Positions 26,467-34,424 of a stretch of 64,000 bases of DNA are shown one piece after another (the first letter of the stretch is position 1; each line of letters begins with the position of its first letter). A program made the translations under genes and the position numbers. This stretch comes from UBA6170 sp034429975. Lineage in GTDB: Bacteria > Chloroflexota > Anaerolineae > Anaerolineales > Anaerolineaceae. The notes under the pieces were generated by a model, which saw only the letters and a program-made list of their open reading frames with translations, was not told where the DNA came from and did no database searches. The stretch covers positions 1-64,000 of the forward strand of contig DAOUFM010000118.1 in NCBI GenBank assembly GCA_034429975.1, in the 5' to 3' direction.

Positions 26467-27396
26467 ATGGAAATCGTCATCAATTTCTTAAGGCTCGTAC
26501 TCCTGTCAATGGTCCCGTTTGTCCTGGCAGCGCAGGGAACTATGATTGGGGGGCGGACGGGTGTGTTCAATGTCGCTCAGGAAGGTATTATGCTGGTTGG
26601 TGCTTCCTTAGGCTTTCTGGTGAGTTATTATTCCAAAAGCGTCCTTTTAGGTGTCATTGTGGCCATGCTGGCAGGTGGAATTTTCGGGTTGGCATTGGCT
26701 TACTTTACGACCTCCCTAAAAATGAATCAATTTGTCATTGGACTCTCACTCTTTTTTATTGGTGTAGGTGTTTCGACGCTCTTACCAAAACTAATTCTGG
26801 GAATCACGCTCTCTCCCCCGCTTATTCCCACCTTGAAGGGAGTTGCCATCCCCTTATTGAGCAAGATTCCGTTTATTGGCCCCATCTTTTTCGATCAAAA
26901 CCTGATGGTTTATTTCTCCATCCTCATTTCGATTGCTCTCTGGTATTTTCTGTACCGTACCCAGAAGGGGCTCGAATTGCGCTCCGTGGGTGAATATCCT
27001 ATGACGGCGGATTCGCTGGGTATCAACACCACCAGTATGCGTTACTGGAGCTCGATTGTCGGCGGGATGTTGATTGGCATGGCGGGCGCCTATCTTCCCA
27101 TGGTATATTCCGGCACTTTCACCGAAGGTATGACGATGGGACGTGGCTGGCTGGCGATTGCATTAACCTTCTTTGGCGGTTGGAGCCCCATGCCCATTTT
27201 GTACGGCTCTTTATTCTTCTCAGCTGTGGAAGTCCTGGCGTTCCGCGTACAGGTCATTGGCAGCGTGGTGCCCTACCAATTCCTGCAAATGTTGCCCTAC
27301 GTCGCCACCATTCTGGTGATGATTATCACCTTCAAACGCGCCCGTGTTCCTGGTTTCCTGGGTTTGAACTACGACCGGGAAAAAAGAACGTTGTAA
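26467..27396 (+). CDS. ABC transporter permease, nucleoside-type, second subunit (NupQ/YufQ-like)
   Basis: A 309-residue BPD_transp_2 permease with FNVAQEGIMLVGASLGF near the N-terminus, the counterpart of the FNIGGEGQM motif in its partner. It has about nine membrane segments and GEYPMTADSLGINTTSMRYWSS as the ATPase-contacting loop. It is the last gene of the importer; the stop codon is followed by a 28-bp palindrome and C-rich direct repeats. Confidence 0.92.
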   Translation: MEIVINFLRLVLLSMVPFVLAAQGTMIGGRTGVFNVAQEGIMLVGASLGFLVSYYSKSVLLGVIVAMLAGGIFGLALAYFTTSLKMNQFVIGLSLFFIGVGVSTLLPKLILGITLSPPLIPTLKGVAIPLLSKIPFIGPIFFDQNLMVYFSILISIALWYFLYRTQKGLELRSVGEYPMTADSLGINTTSMRYWSSIVGGMLIGMAGAYLPMVYSGTFTEGMTMGRGWLAIALTFFGGWSPMPILYGSLFFSAVEVLAFRVQVIGSVVPYQFLQMLPYVATILVMIITFKRARVPGFLGLNYDREKRTL

Positions 27397-27401
27397 CCCC
27401 C

Positions 27402-27429
27402 GTAGGGGTTTTCGGCCGAAAACCCCTAC
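27402..27429 (+). terminator. Perfect 28-bp palindrome after the importer operon
   Basis: The sequence from 27402 to 27429 is a perfect palindrome with arms GTAGGGGTTTTCGG and CCGAAAACCCCTAC, starting 6 bp after the stop. It probably forms a hairpin that ends or protects the importer transcript. There is no T-run behind it. Confidence 0.6.
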
Positions 27430-27530
27430 ACAAAAACCCCTACACAATAAAAACCCTACACAAAAAAACCCTACCCGAAAACCCCTACACAAAAACCCCT
27501 ACATAGAAAACCCCTACACAAAAAACCAAC
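27419..27530 (+). repeat. Direct repeats of an AAAACCCCTACAC unit
   Basis: About seven or eight imperfect copies of a 12-15-bp unit (AAAACCCCTACAC and variants such as AAAACCCTACAC and AAAACCCCTACATAG) follow one another. The first copy overlaps the right arm of the palindrome, so the array appears to have grown from that arm. It lies between the importer and gatC and is non-coding. Confidence 0.75.
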
Positions 27531-27596
27531 ACAAATTATCGAATCCCTGTTTGCGGTGCTATAATTACCCTCTCATTTTTATCAGGAGTGGATTCG

Positions 27597-27893
27597 ATGC
27601 TGTTAACCATCCAGGAAGTTGAACATATTGCCGAGCTGGCAAAATTAGATTTGTCGGCGGAAGAGAAAGAACAATACCGTGAACAGCTCTCGGCCATTCT
27701 GGAATATGCAGCTATTTTGCAGCAGGTCAATACCGCTGACATTCTACCAGTCGCAGCTGTAAATCCGCAACAGCCATTCCTGCGGGAAGATATTCTTCAC
27801 CCCTCCCATTTGGCTGAATCAATCCGCGCAAGAACGCCGCACACAGCGGATCAACATTTCATCGCGCCTTCCGAATTGGAAAATAATCCATGA
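27597..27893 (+). CDS. gatC: Asp-tRNA(Asn)/Glu-tRNA(Gln) amidotransferase subunit C
   Basis: The 98-residue protein begins MLLTIQEVEHIAELAKLDLS and has the GatC pattern EKEQYREQLSAILEYAAILQQVNTADI, ending in the LREDI...... segment that wraps GatA. It stabilises the GatCAB complex, which converts misacylated Glu-tRNA(Gln) or Asp-tRNA(Asn). The ATG at 27597 is chosen over a GTG at 27588 because AGGAG ends 8 bases before it. A TATAAT at 27560-27565 may be the promoter -10 box. It overlaps gatA by 4 bases. Confidence 0.93.
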   Translation: MLLTIQEVEHIAELAKLDLSAEEKEQYREQLSAILEYAAILQQVNTADILPVAAVNPQQPFLREDILHPSHLAESIRARTPHTADQHFIAPSELENNP

Positions 27894-29362
27894 GTTCTTT
27901 GACTGACTTACCAGTCCATGAGGCTCTACATTTATTAACCCGCAGGGAAATTTCCAGCCTTGAGCTCACTCAGGCTTACCTGGCGCAAATTGACCGGCTG
28001 GAGCCGCAAATAAAAGCCTTCATCACGCTGACACCGGATCTGGCTTTGCAGCAAGCCGCCAACGCGGATGCACTACGGCGCACGGGGGAGCAAGTCCCGG
28101 CCTTATCAGGTTTACCGCTCGCCATCAAGGATGTATTCGCTCTGGAGAACATCCCCTGTACCTGTGGTTCGCGTATGCTAGCCAATTTCATTCCGCCTTA
28201 TACGGCAACCAGTGTACAGCATTTACTGGCGGCAGGCGCTGTCGTTCTGGGAAAAACAAATACCGACGAATTTGCCATGGGGTCATCCACTGAAAATTCA
28301 GCTTACCAAACTACCCGCAACCCCTGGAACCTGGCACATGTACCGGGTGGGTCTTCCGGGGGATCAGCCGCAGCCGTCAGTGCTCACATGGCGCCAGTCG
28401 CGCTGGGCAGTGACACTGGCGGATCCGTACGGCAGCCGGCTTCATTCTGTGGCATTACCGGGTTAAAACCCACCTATGGGCGTATCTCCCGCTACGGGCT
28501 GATTGCTTATGGTTCCTCTCTGGATAGTGTTGGCATCTTTGCGCGTTCGGTTGAAGATTTAGCGCTGATTTTTACACAGATCGCTGGGCATGATAGGCTG
28601 GATTCAACCAGTGTAAGCATGCCAGTGCCTGACATCCAGCTCAACACTGAACCCTCTCTCAAGGGAGTACGCCTGGGAGTGCCAAAAGAATACTTTATTT
28701 CTGGTATTCAGGCAGACATTGAAAGCCGCGTGCGGACAGCCATTGCCCAATTTGAAGCCCTGGGCGCCCAAATTGTTGAGATCAGCTTACCGCATACTGA
28801 ATTTGCCGTGCCAGTCTATTATCTGATCGCGACCGCGGAAGCATCTACCAATCTGGCACGCTATGACGGCTTACGCTATGGCTATTCCGTGGAGTCCCCC
28901 GCCTTGTGGGAACGCATTCGCTTAACGCGGGGATCAGGTTTTGGGCCGGAAGTAAAACGGCGCATCATGCTGGGTACTTATGCGCTTTCAGCCGGTTATT
29001 ATGAAGCCTATTATGGAAAAGCTCAAAAAGTACGCTCGCTCATCAAACAGGATTTCGATCAGGCCTTCCAGCAGGTAGATGCCATCGCTACCCCGGTTGC
29101 TCCAACCACAGCCTTTAAAATGGGCGAGCATAGCAATGACCCCCTGGCTATGTACCTGGAGGATATTTTTACCCTGCCCACCAATCTGGCAGGTATCCCC
29201 GGGCTGGCCTTTCCAGTTGGTTTTGACCATCAGGGGTTACCAGTTGGCATGCAATTAATGGGACCACACTTTAAAGAAGAAACTCTGATTAAACTGGTAC
29301 ATGCCTATCAACAAACTACAAATTGGCACACCTTGACACCGCTACTGGCTTCAAATAAATAG
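27890..29362 (+). CDS. gatA: Asp-tRNA(Asn)/Glu-tRNA(Gln) amidotransferase subunit A
   Basis: The 490-residue amidase subunit shows the complete amidase-signature triad: Lys80 (GLPLAIKDVF), cis-Ser155 (VPGGSSGGS) and nucleophile Ser179 (SDTGGSVRQPASFCG). It releases ammonia from glutamine for transfer to the tRNA-bound acid. The start overlaps gatC (ATGA). Length is normal for the family. The gatB gene is not in this window, so the complex is encoded at two loci. Confidence 0.95.
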   Translation: MSSLTDLPVHEALHLLTRREISSLELTQAYLAQIDRLEPQIKAFITLTPDLALQQAANADALRRTGEQVPALSGLPLAIKDVFALENIPCTCGSRMLANFIPPYTATSVQHLLAAGAVVLGKTNTDEFAMGSSTENSAYQTTRNPWNLAHVPGGSSGGSAAAVSAHMAPVALGSDTGGSVRQPASFCGITGLKPTYGRISRYGLIAYGSSLDSVGIFARSVEDLALIFTQIAGHDRLDSTSVSMPVPDIQLNTEPSLKGVRLGVPKEYFISGIQADIESRVRTAIAQFEALGAQIVEISLPHTEFAVPVYYLIATAEASTNLARYDGLRYGYSVESPALWERIRLTRGSGFGPEVKRRIMLGTYALSAGYYEAYYGKAQKVRSLIKQDFDQAFQQVDAIATPVAPTTAFKMGEHSNDPLAMYLEDIFTLPTNLAGIPGLAFPVGFDHQGLPVGMQLMGPHFKEETLIKLVHAYQQTTNWHTLTPLLASNK

Positions 29363-29480
29363 ATTAAGTGCTGGTATTTTGGGAAAAGACAAGCCGATTA
29401 AACGAACGAGATAAAGAAAATTGCTATAATTATTCTATTATTTCTTGTTTTTTAATTCTCAGATCAACCCTGAGGGCTGC

Positions 29481-31010
29481 ATGAATCAGATTCGAAAATT
29501 CACAGACAAAAACAATCTTTGGAAGACGATTGGTATCAGCGGCTTGATATTAATCCTGGTAAAACTCTTTCTCAGTCAAACTCCAGCGCTGGCAACCGGG
29601 TATATCCTGTTCTTTTCTTTCCTGGCCAGTTTTAGCATTGCCCTGGGAATTTATTTTCATCAGCCTTACCCCATTAAAGGTTGGTATTTGTTGGCTTTAG
29701 GTCAATTCTTAGATTCGGTCGGCAATATCTTCTTTTGTTTATACTTTTACCATGACAGAAAGGAAGCGCTTCTCATTCCGCTGGCCGCTTTCTATGTTCT
29801 GGGGGGGCTTTTCTTCTTTATTGCCATGCTTTCCATGATCGGGCATTATCGTAAAGAAATTTCTTCCAGCGCTTTGCTGAATGGGCTAATTATCACCTTT
29901 TCAGCCGGGATTTTTATCTGGGTTCTGGTGTTGAAGGATGATCTGGTTAACCCCTCTTCATTTTTTGAAATTGTGCAACAATTCATCTTTGTTCTGACCG
30001 TCTTATTGATTATCTTTATCCTGGCGCTTATTTTTATGCTGCGCTCCGGGCAAATTACCGCACTTTATCTGCTTTTTGCTGCTGGTTTAATTATGGTGGT
30101 TGGAATCCTTAATTACTTTAAATTGTACGGTTTCACCGCGCAGATTTTTGCCATATCCGGGCAAGGGATGATGCCCTTCATGGAATTGTTTTACGCTGCC
30201 GGGTATCTCCTGGTATCAATGGCTTTTTTACACCCTTCCATCGCCAAATTCCAGCCCAATACATTGTTTCTGCGCATTGATGCCAATCGCAATATTATCA
30301 ATATTCTGGGGGTTTCCTTCTTACTCCTCCCAATCTCCTATGCTATTCAAATTTTTCGTGGGCGGCCAGTCAACGATTTACTCATGTTGGGTTCAATTTC
30401 ACTGGTTTACATTCTGGTTTTCCTGCAGGTCCTTAATTTGACAAAAAGTTATTATCAGGTCAAAAATAAAAATTTGGAATTAAACAATCAGAACGAGATC
30501 TTAAAAACCCTGGCAAACACCGACCATGTCACCCAGCTTTTTAACCGTAAATTTTTATACGAATTTGGTGAACAGGCTTTAAAGAATGCCCTTTTTATTC
30601 GCAAACGCCTGGCTATCGCGATGATTAAACTGGATGATTTTGATATTCTGCTGAGTATGCTCACCCGTCAGGAAGCCGACAAAATATTGCAGGACGTCGC
30701 CAATGTCTTTCTGAATATCAAGCGCAAGGATGACATCGTGATTCGCTATGGGGATAGTGAGTTTGTAATCATTTTCGATGATATCCGTCCGGATTTGAAT
30801 TTTGAACAATTGATGGAACGCTTCCGCGAGAAAGCTAAATTTCCGGTCAGCCTTGGCAAACTTGAAATGATCGTCTCGTTTAGCGCCGGGATCGCCTTTC
30901 TGCCGGATGATGGCGGCGATATCAACACCCTGGTGGAAAAAGCAGACCAGGCTTTAATTCAAGCCCGGCTGGCCGGCAAAGAAGCTATTAAACTCTTTTC
31001 CTCCTTATAG
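29481..31010 (+). CDS. Membrane protein with C-terminal degenerate GGDEF domain
   Basis: The 509-residue protein has about ten hydrophobic segments in its first 330 residues, a short coiled linker (VKNKNLELNNQNEILKTLANTDHVTQLFNRKFL, read in parts) and a GGDEF-fold domain to the end. The active-site motif is changed: Tyr423 is followed by Gly-Asp-Ser-Glu-Phe (424-428) instead of GGDEF, so cyclic-di-GMP synthesis is unlikely and a receptor role is possible. The ATG at 29481 has GAGGG upstream; a TTG at 29445 lacks a ribosome site. It is monocistronic. Confidence 0.78.
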   Translation: MNQIRKFTDKNNLWKTIGISGLILILVKLFLSQTPALATGYILFFSFLASFSIALGIYFHQPYPIKGWYLLALGQFLDSVGNIFFCLYFYHDRKEALLIPLAAFYVLGGLFFFIAMLSMIGHYRKEISSSALLNGLIITFSAGIFIWVLVLKDDLVNPSSFFEIVQQFIFVLTVLLIIFILALIFMLRSGQITALYLLFAAGLIMVVGILNYFKLYGFTAQIFAISGQGMMPFMELFYAAGYLLVSMAFLHPSIAKFQPNTLFLRIDANRNIINILGVSFLLLPISYAIQIFRGRPVNDLLMLGSISLVYILVFLQVLNLTKSYYQVKNKNLELNNQNEILKTLANTDHVTQLFNRKFLYEFGEQALKNALFIRKRLAIAMIKLDDFDILLSMLTRQEADKILQDVANVFLNIKRKDDIVIRYGDSEFVIIFDDIRPDLNFEQLMERFREKAKFPVSLGKLEMIVSFSAGIAFLPDDGGDINTLVEKADQALIQARLAGKEAIKLFSSL

Positions 31011-31118
31011 CCTGCTGTTTCCCTATATTCTATACATTCGAAATCCTTGATACTTTTCCTGATTCCATACGTATATTAAAGGAAAGGTAAAACCTTCTTC
31101 AATAACAGAAAGGGAAAA

Positions 31119-31556
31119 ATGACAAATTCAAACGTGATTATTCAACAACAAAAAGGCCCGGGGTTGCTCCTGCGAGCCATCTATTTTTTCTTCATCGGTC
31201 TCTGGCTGGGGGCTATCTGGACGACCATTGCCTGGCTGCTTGTGGTATCCATTATCGGTTTACCTTTGGGGCTGCTGATGCTCAATCGTTTGCCCCAGGT
31301 GATGACCCTCAAACCGATACATGAAAACCGCTACCTCATTCAGAAAGATGGCCGTTGGGTGGTCCGTACATCCGCACCGGCTCAGGCTTCTTTTCTAGCC
31401 CGGGCTTTGTACTTCATCCTGATTGGTTGGTGGTTCAGCGCCCTGTGGCTGCTTTCCGCCTGGGCCATCTCCGGGATCACACTCGGTTTAGGGTTGCCAT
31501 TAGCTTTCTGGATGTTTGATCGCGTACCAGCCGTCACCACGCTGTCACGTTATTAA
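31119..31556 (+). CDS. YccF-domain inner membrane protein
   Basis: The 145-residue protein has two YccF-type repeats, each a pair of membrane segments: LLRAIYFFFIGLWLGAIW...IIGLPLGLLMLNRLPQVMTL and ARALYFILIGWWFSALWL...GLGLPLAFWMFDRVPAVTTL. Function of the family is unknown. GAAAGGGAAAA precedes the ATG. Confidence 0.82.
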   Translation: MTNSNVIIQQQKGPGLLLRAIYFFFIGLWLGAIWTTIAWLLVVSIIGLPLGLLMLNRLPQVMTLKPIHENRYLIQKDGRWVVRTSAPAQASFLARALYFILIGWWFSALWLLSAWAISGITLGLGLPLAFWMFDRVPAVTTLSRY

Positions 31557-31646
31557 TCATCTGCCATTTTCTTTTCTCTACTCAGAGCTCCCCAATTATG
31601 TTATCATCGCTAACGTTTTCCAATCCTGATAACCTGGGGAGCAACC

Positions 31647-32411
31647 TTGCTTCAATTCACAATCCCAATTTTGATAATCCTGTTTGCCGGCGGTTTTATG
31701 GCCGGCTTTGTCGATTCGATCGCCGGTGGGGGCGGAATCATCTCTGTGCCAATCCTGCTCTCCGTCGGACTTCCACCTCACCTGGCGTTGGGGACCAACA
31801 AACTCCAGTCCACTTTCGGCAGTTTCATGGCCTCGATCAATTACTCGCGCGGTGGATTGGTGAAAGTAAAGGAGCTTGGTCTGGGAATTTTGCTGACCGC
31901 CATTGGTGCCATGGCTGGAACACTGGCAGTCCAACAGATTCCCCAATCTTTTTTGGAATATCTTATCCCGATTCTGCTCCTGCTCATTTTCATGATCATG
32001 CTCATCTCGAAAAATTTTGGCATGGAGGACCAGAAACCACGTTGGCCTGCCCGCTTATTTTATCTAGTCTTTGGGCTGGGGATTGGTTTTTTTGATGGCT
32101 TTTTTGGACCTGGCACCGGCACTTTTTGGATGATGGCTTTTGTGTTTCTGCTTGGTTTTAATCTTAAAAAAGCCACCGCCCATACCAAATGGATGAATTT
32201 TACCAGCAACGTGATTTCATTGATTTTTTTCGCTCTCGGCGGAAAAGTTCTGATCCTTCCGGGGCTAACCATGGCCGTTGGCCAGCTCAGTGGCGCCTTT
32301 CTGGGCTCCAAATTGGTCTTGCGTTCCAGCACAAAGTTTATCCGTATCTTCTTTTTACTCGTAACTGCCGCAACCATTATCCGCTTAATTTATACTTCTT
32401 TCTTTTCTTAA
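31647..32411 (+). CDS. TSUP family (TauE/SafE) membrane transporter
   Basis: The 254-residue protein has about eight membrane segments and the family motifs GFVDSIAGGGGIISVPILL near the N-terminus and GFFDGFFGPGTGTFWMMAFVFLLG mid-protein, the two halves of the TSUP inverted repeat. Members move sulfite, sulfonates or other organic anions. It starts with TTG at 31647 behind TGGGGAG with 5-6 bases spacing. No sulfur metabolism gene is adjacent, so substrate is open. Confidence 0.87.
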   Translation: MLQFTIPILIILFAGGFMAGFVDSIAGGGGIISVPILLSVGLPPHLALGTNKLQSTFGSFMASINYSRGGLVKVKELGLGILLTAIGAMAGTLAVQQIPQSFLEYLIPILLLLIFMIMLISKNFGMEDQKPRWPARLFYLVFGLGIGFFDGFFGPGTGTFWMMAFVFLLGFNLKKATAHTKWMNFTSNVISLIFFALGGKVLILPGLTMAVGQLSGAFLGSKLVLRSSTKFIRIFFLLVTAATIIRLIYTSFFS

Positions 32412-32465
32412 AAAACAAATTTTCACCTTCTTTAATACGAAATCGAACGAAAAATCAACCGTTAC

Positions 32466-32633
32466 ATGACCAAAAATGTCGTCACAGTTACCCCCCAAAC
32501 CACCCTAGAGGAATGCATGCAGATTATGGCGCAGAAAAAAGTCCGCCATCTCCCGGTCATGGATCAAAAAGAACTGGTGGGATTAATCTCCTATGGCGAC
32601 GTCATCCGGGCACTGGTGGAAAGAAAAGAATGA
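32466..32633 (+). pseudogene. Remnant of a CBS-domain protein (C-terminal half)
   Basis: Fifty-five codons from MTKNVVTVTPQT to VIRALVERKE encode the second CBS motif of a typical CBS-pair protein. The upstream in-frame sequence runs into a stop at 32433 without the first CBS motif or a ribosome site. It is similar in sequence to the second half of the intact CBS protein at 34421-34855 but not identical. It looks like a 5'-deleted gene that may no longer be expressed. Confidence 0.7.
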
Positions 32634-32642
32634 AAATGAATA

Positions 32643-32759
32643 TATCAATGCTGGCGTACTGGGGCCATGCTTTCTCCGGCTGTAGGTGCTATTTTAATGT
32701 CGCTGAGCACCATCATCGTCGCCCTCAACGCCCAGTTGCTACGCCCACAGCGCTTGTGA
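32643..32759 (+). pseudogene. Remnant of the C-terminus of a heavy-metal P1B-type ATPase
   Basis: The frame 32667-32759 encodes MLSPAVGAILMSLSTIIVAL followed by NAQLLRPQRL and a stop, the highly conserved last membrane helix and tail of CopA/ZntA-type ATPases. The preceding residues INAGVLG are present at about 32646-32666 in another frame, so a frameshift separates them. No other part of the ATPase remains. Together with the CBS remnant just before, it marks a deletion or decay site. Confidence 0.72.
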
Positions 32760-32880
32760 GTAAACTGAAAAAAAACGCTCGCTTTTTTTACATCATTAAT
32801 CTTCATACCTCGTTGTCGTAATCATTCTTTTTAACCGAGAACAGAAATAAAAAATATATCTCACATTATCCTTAAAACCT

Positions 32881-33054
32881 ATTTCAAGACGGTACACTAA
32901 ATCCCAAATCCTAAACCCTGAAACCTGAATCCTAAATCCTAAACCCTAAGTCCTAAACTCTAAATCCTGAAGCCTGAATCCTAAACCCTAAACCCTGAAT
33001 CCTGAATCCTGAACCCTGAAACCTGAATCCTGAACCCTGAACCCTAAACCCTAA
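32881..33054 (+). repeat. Tandem heptamer repeat, consensus CTRAAYC
   Basis: From 32897 to 33054 there are 22 consecutive 7-bp units plus a partial one, mostly CTAAACC, CTGAATC, CTGAACC and CTAAATC. The unit is close to the plant-type telomere heptamer CCCTAAA. The leading 16 bp (ATTTCAAGAC and following) match the short copy at 818. No coding frame or known bacterial repeat class explains it. Confidence 0.9.
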
Positions 33055-33079
33055 TTAGAAATCATTTTCTAAAAAACAC

Positions 33080-33128
33080 TTGTAATAGAAAATATTTTCT
33101 GTTATACTAAATAGAACAATTATTCTAT
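33080..33128 (+). promoter_or_regulatory. Promoter with two operator-like palindromes
   Basis: TTGTAA (33080-33085) and TATACT (33103-33108) are spaced by 17 bp. The palindrome AGAAAATATTTTCT (33087-33100) fills the spacer, and a second, ATAGAA/TTCTAT (33111-33128), covers the likely start site. This layout suits a repressor of the small membrane protein gene at 33142. Confidence 0.55.
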
Positions 33129-33141
33129 TGCGAGGTTTTTG

Positions 33142-33321
33142 ATGAAAAAACAATCCACCACCCCTGTTTCCGCCTTTTTCATGGGCATTTTCTGGGTCAT
33201 TCTAACCATCAACGCTACCTTCAACTGGGGATCCAACGGAACAGTGCTCTTCTGGCTCATCTTTACTATTCTGATCGGCTGGTTCGTAATTGCCATACAG
33301 AGCAGGATGCACAGGGCATAA
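33142..33321 (+). CDS. Small two-helix membrane protein
   Basis: The 59-residue protein starts MKKQSTTPVSAFFMGIFWVIL and consists of two membrane segments joined by NWGSNGT, with a basic C-terminus (QSRMHRA). A GCGAGG ribosome site lies 6-7 bases before the ATG. It has a palindrome-rich promoter and its own terminator, which supports it being a real gene. Family not recognised. Confidence 0.65.
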   Translation: MKKQSTTPVSAFFMGIFWVILTINATFNWGSNGTVLFWLIFTILIGWFVIAIQSRMHRA

Positions 33322-33361
33322 AGGCAACCATAAATTCATACCGTTTCAACTCCTGAAAATT

Positions 33362-33387
33362 CCTGCCCGTTTTAGCAGGTTTTTTTA
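33362..33387 (+). terminator. Rho-independent terminator of the small membrane protein gene
   Basis: A short stem CCTGC/GCAGG (33362-33366, 33375-33379) with an 8-base loop is followed by eight T (33380-33387). Confidence 0.7.
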
Positions 33388-33442
33388 CCAAATTTATGGT
33401 AAAAATAATTAATCCATTTGCTCGTGAATAAGGAGATGATTC

Positions 33443-33892
33443 GTGAGTATTGAATTACGCCCTATTACCAAAGATAATTTCGGGTCGATTATTAACCTGG
33501 AAGTCAGCCAGGATCAGGTCAATTTCGTCGCCAGCAATTTGTATTCCATCGCTGAATCCAAAGTCTACCCGGAATGTATCCCGCTCGCCATTTATGCTAA
33601 TGGCACACCGGTTGGCTTCCTGATGTATGCCTTCGATCACAAAGACGCCAGTTACTGGATTTGCCGCTTGATGGTCGACCGCTATTTTCAGGGCAAGGGC
33701 TACGGCCGGCAAGCGATGCAGCAAATCCTGGTTGAAATCAAGAAACGCCCAAATATCGATTTTGTGAAGCTCAGCATCAACCCCTATAATCAGGCTGCTG
33801 AAAAGTTGTACTCGGATTTAGGTTTTGTCAAAACAGGTGAAACTGTAGAGGGTGAAGAAGTGATGTGTCTGCATTTTAAAACGGATACTTAA
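33443..33892 (+). CDS. GNAT acetyltransferase, spermidine/diamine acetyltransferase-like
   Basis: The 149-residue protein has FVASNLYSIAESKVYPECIPLAIY, GFLMYAFDHKDASYWICRLMVD (read in parts) and the acetyl-CoA loop QGKGYGRQAM, a pattern typical of BltD/PaiA-like polyamine acetyltransferases. It probably acetylates a polyamine or similar amine in the cytosol. The GTG start has AAGGAG 7-8 bases upstream. The next gene (trmO) starts 10 bp after its stop. Confidence 0.85.
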   Translation: MSIELRPITKDNFGSIINLEVSQDQVNFVASNLYSIAESKVYPECIPLAIYANGTPVGFLMYAFDHKDASYWICRLMVDRYFQGKGYGRQAMQQILVEIKKRPNIDFVKLSINPYNQAAEKLYSDLGFVKTGETVEGEEVMCLHFKTDT

Positions 33893-33902
33893 CCCCGGCC
33901 GT

Positions 33903-34424
33903 ATGAAAAGAAAAAGGACGAACTCACAAAAACTATCTCCGCAATTTATAATGGAACCAATCGGGGTCATTTATACCAACCATCTGGAAGCTTCCGGCAC
34001 GCCTATCCAACCAACCGCAGCCAGGGAGAGCCTTGGAAAAATTATCATTCACAAGGAATTGGAAAGCGGATTAAAAGACCTGGACGGATTCTCCCACATT
34101 ATTCTGCTCTACTTTTTTGACCAGGTCAGGCAAAGTAAATTATTGGTTACCCCATTTTTAGATGATATTGAAAGAGGAGTATTCGCCACCCGCGCCCCAG
34201 CACGTCCCAATCCAATCGGGTTATCGATCGTCCAATTGATCAAGATTGAAGACAATCAAATCACTTTTTCCGGGGCAGACATGCTCAACAACACCCCTCT
34301 CCTGGATATTAAACCGTATGTACCATCCTTTGATCAACAGCAAGTTGAACGAATTGGATGGCTGGAAAACAGTGTTAAACGCCTATCCGCAACCAGTGAC
34401 GATGGCAGGTTTCTGAAAGACTAA
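33903..34424 (+). CDS. TrmO-like tRNA t6A37 methyltransferase (TsaA/UPF0066)
   Basis: The 173-residue protein carries the TsaA-like beta-barrel domain: MEPIGVIYTNH at the start of the domain (residue 17), DGFSHIILLYFF, GVFATRAPARPNPIGLSIV and DMLNNTPLLDIKPYVPSFD. TrmO transfers a methyl group from S-adenosylmethionine to t6A37 of tRNA(Thr). A downstream ATG (33951) just before MEPIG is an alternative start, since the first 16 residues are basic and not part of the domain. Its stop overlaps the end of the converging CBS gene by 4 bases. Confidence 0.87.
   Translation: MKRKRTNSQKLSPQFIMEPIGVIYTNHLEASGTPIQPTAARESLGKIIIHKELESGLKDLDGFSHIILLYFFDQVRQSKLLVTPFLDDIERGVFATRAPARPNPIGLSIVQLIKIEDNQITFSGADMLNNTPLLDIKPYVPSFDQQQVERIGWLENSVKRLSATSDDGRFLKD

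Noticed and set aside
32189..32821. 210-codon plus-strand frame spanning the TSUP end and remnants
   Set aside because: It runs through the TSUP gene in another frame and across two recognisable remnants; the protein has no sensible sequence.
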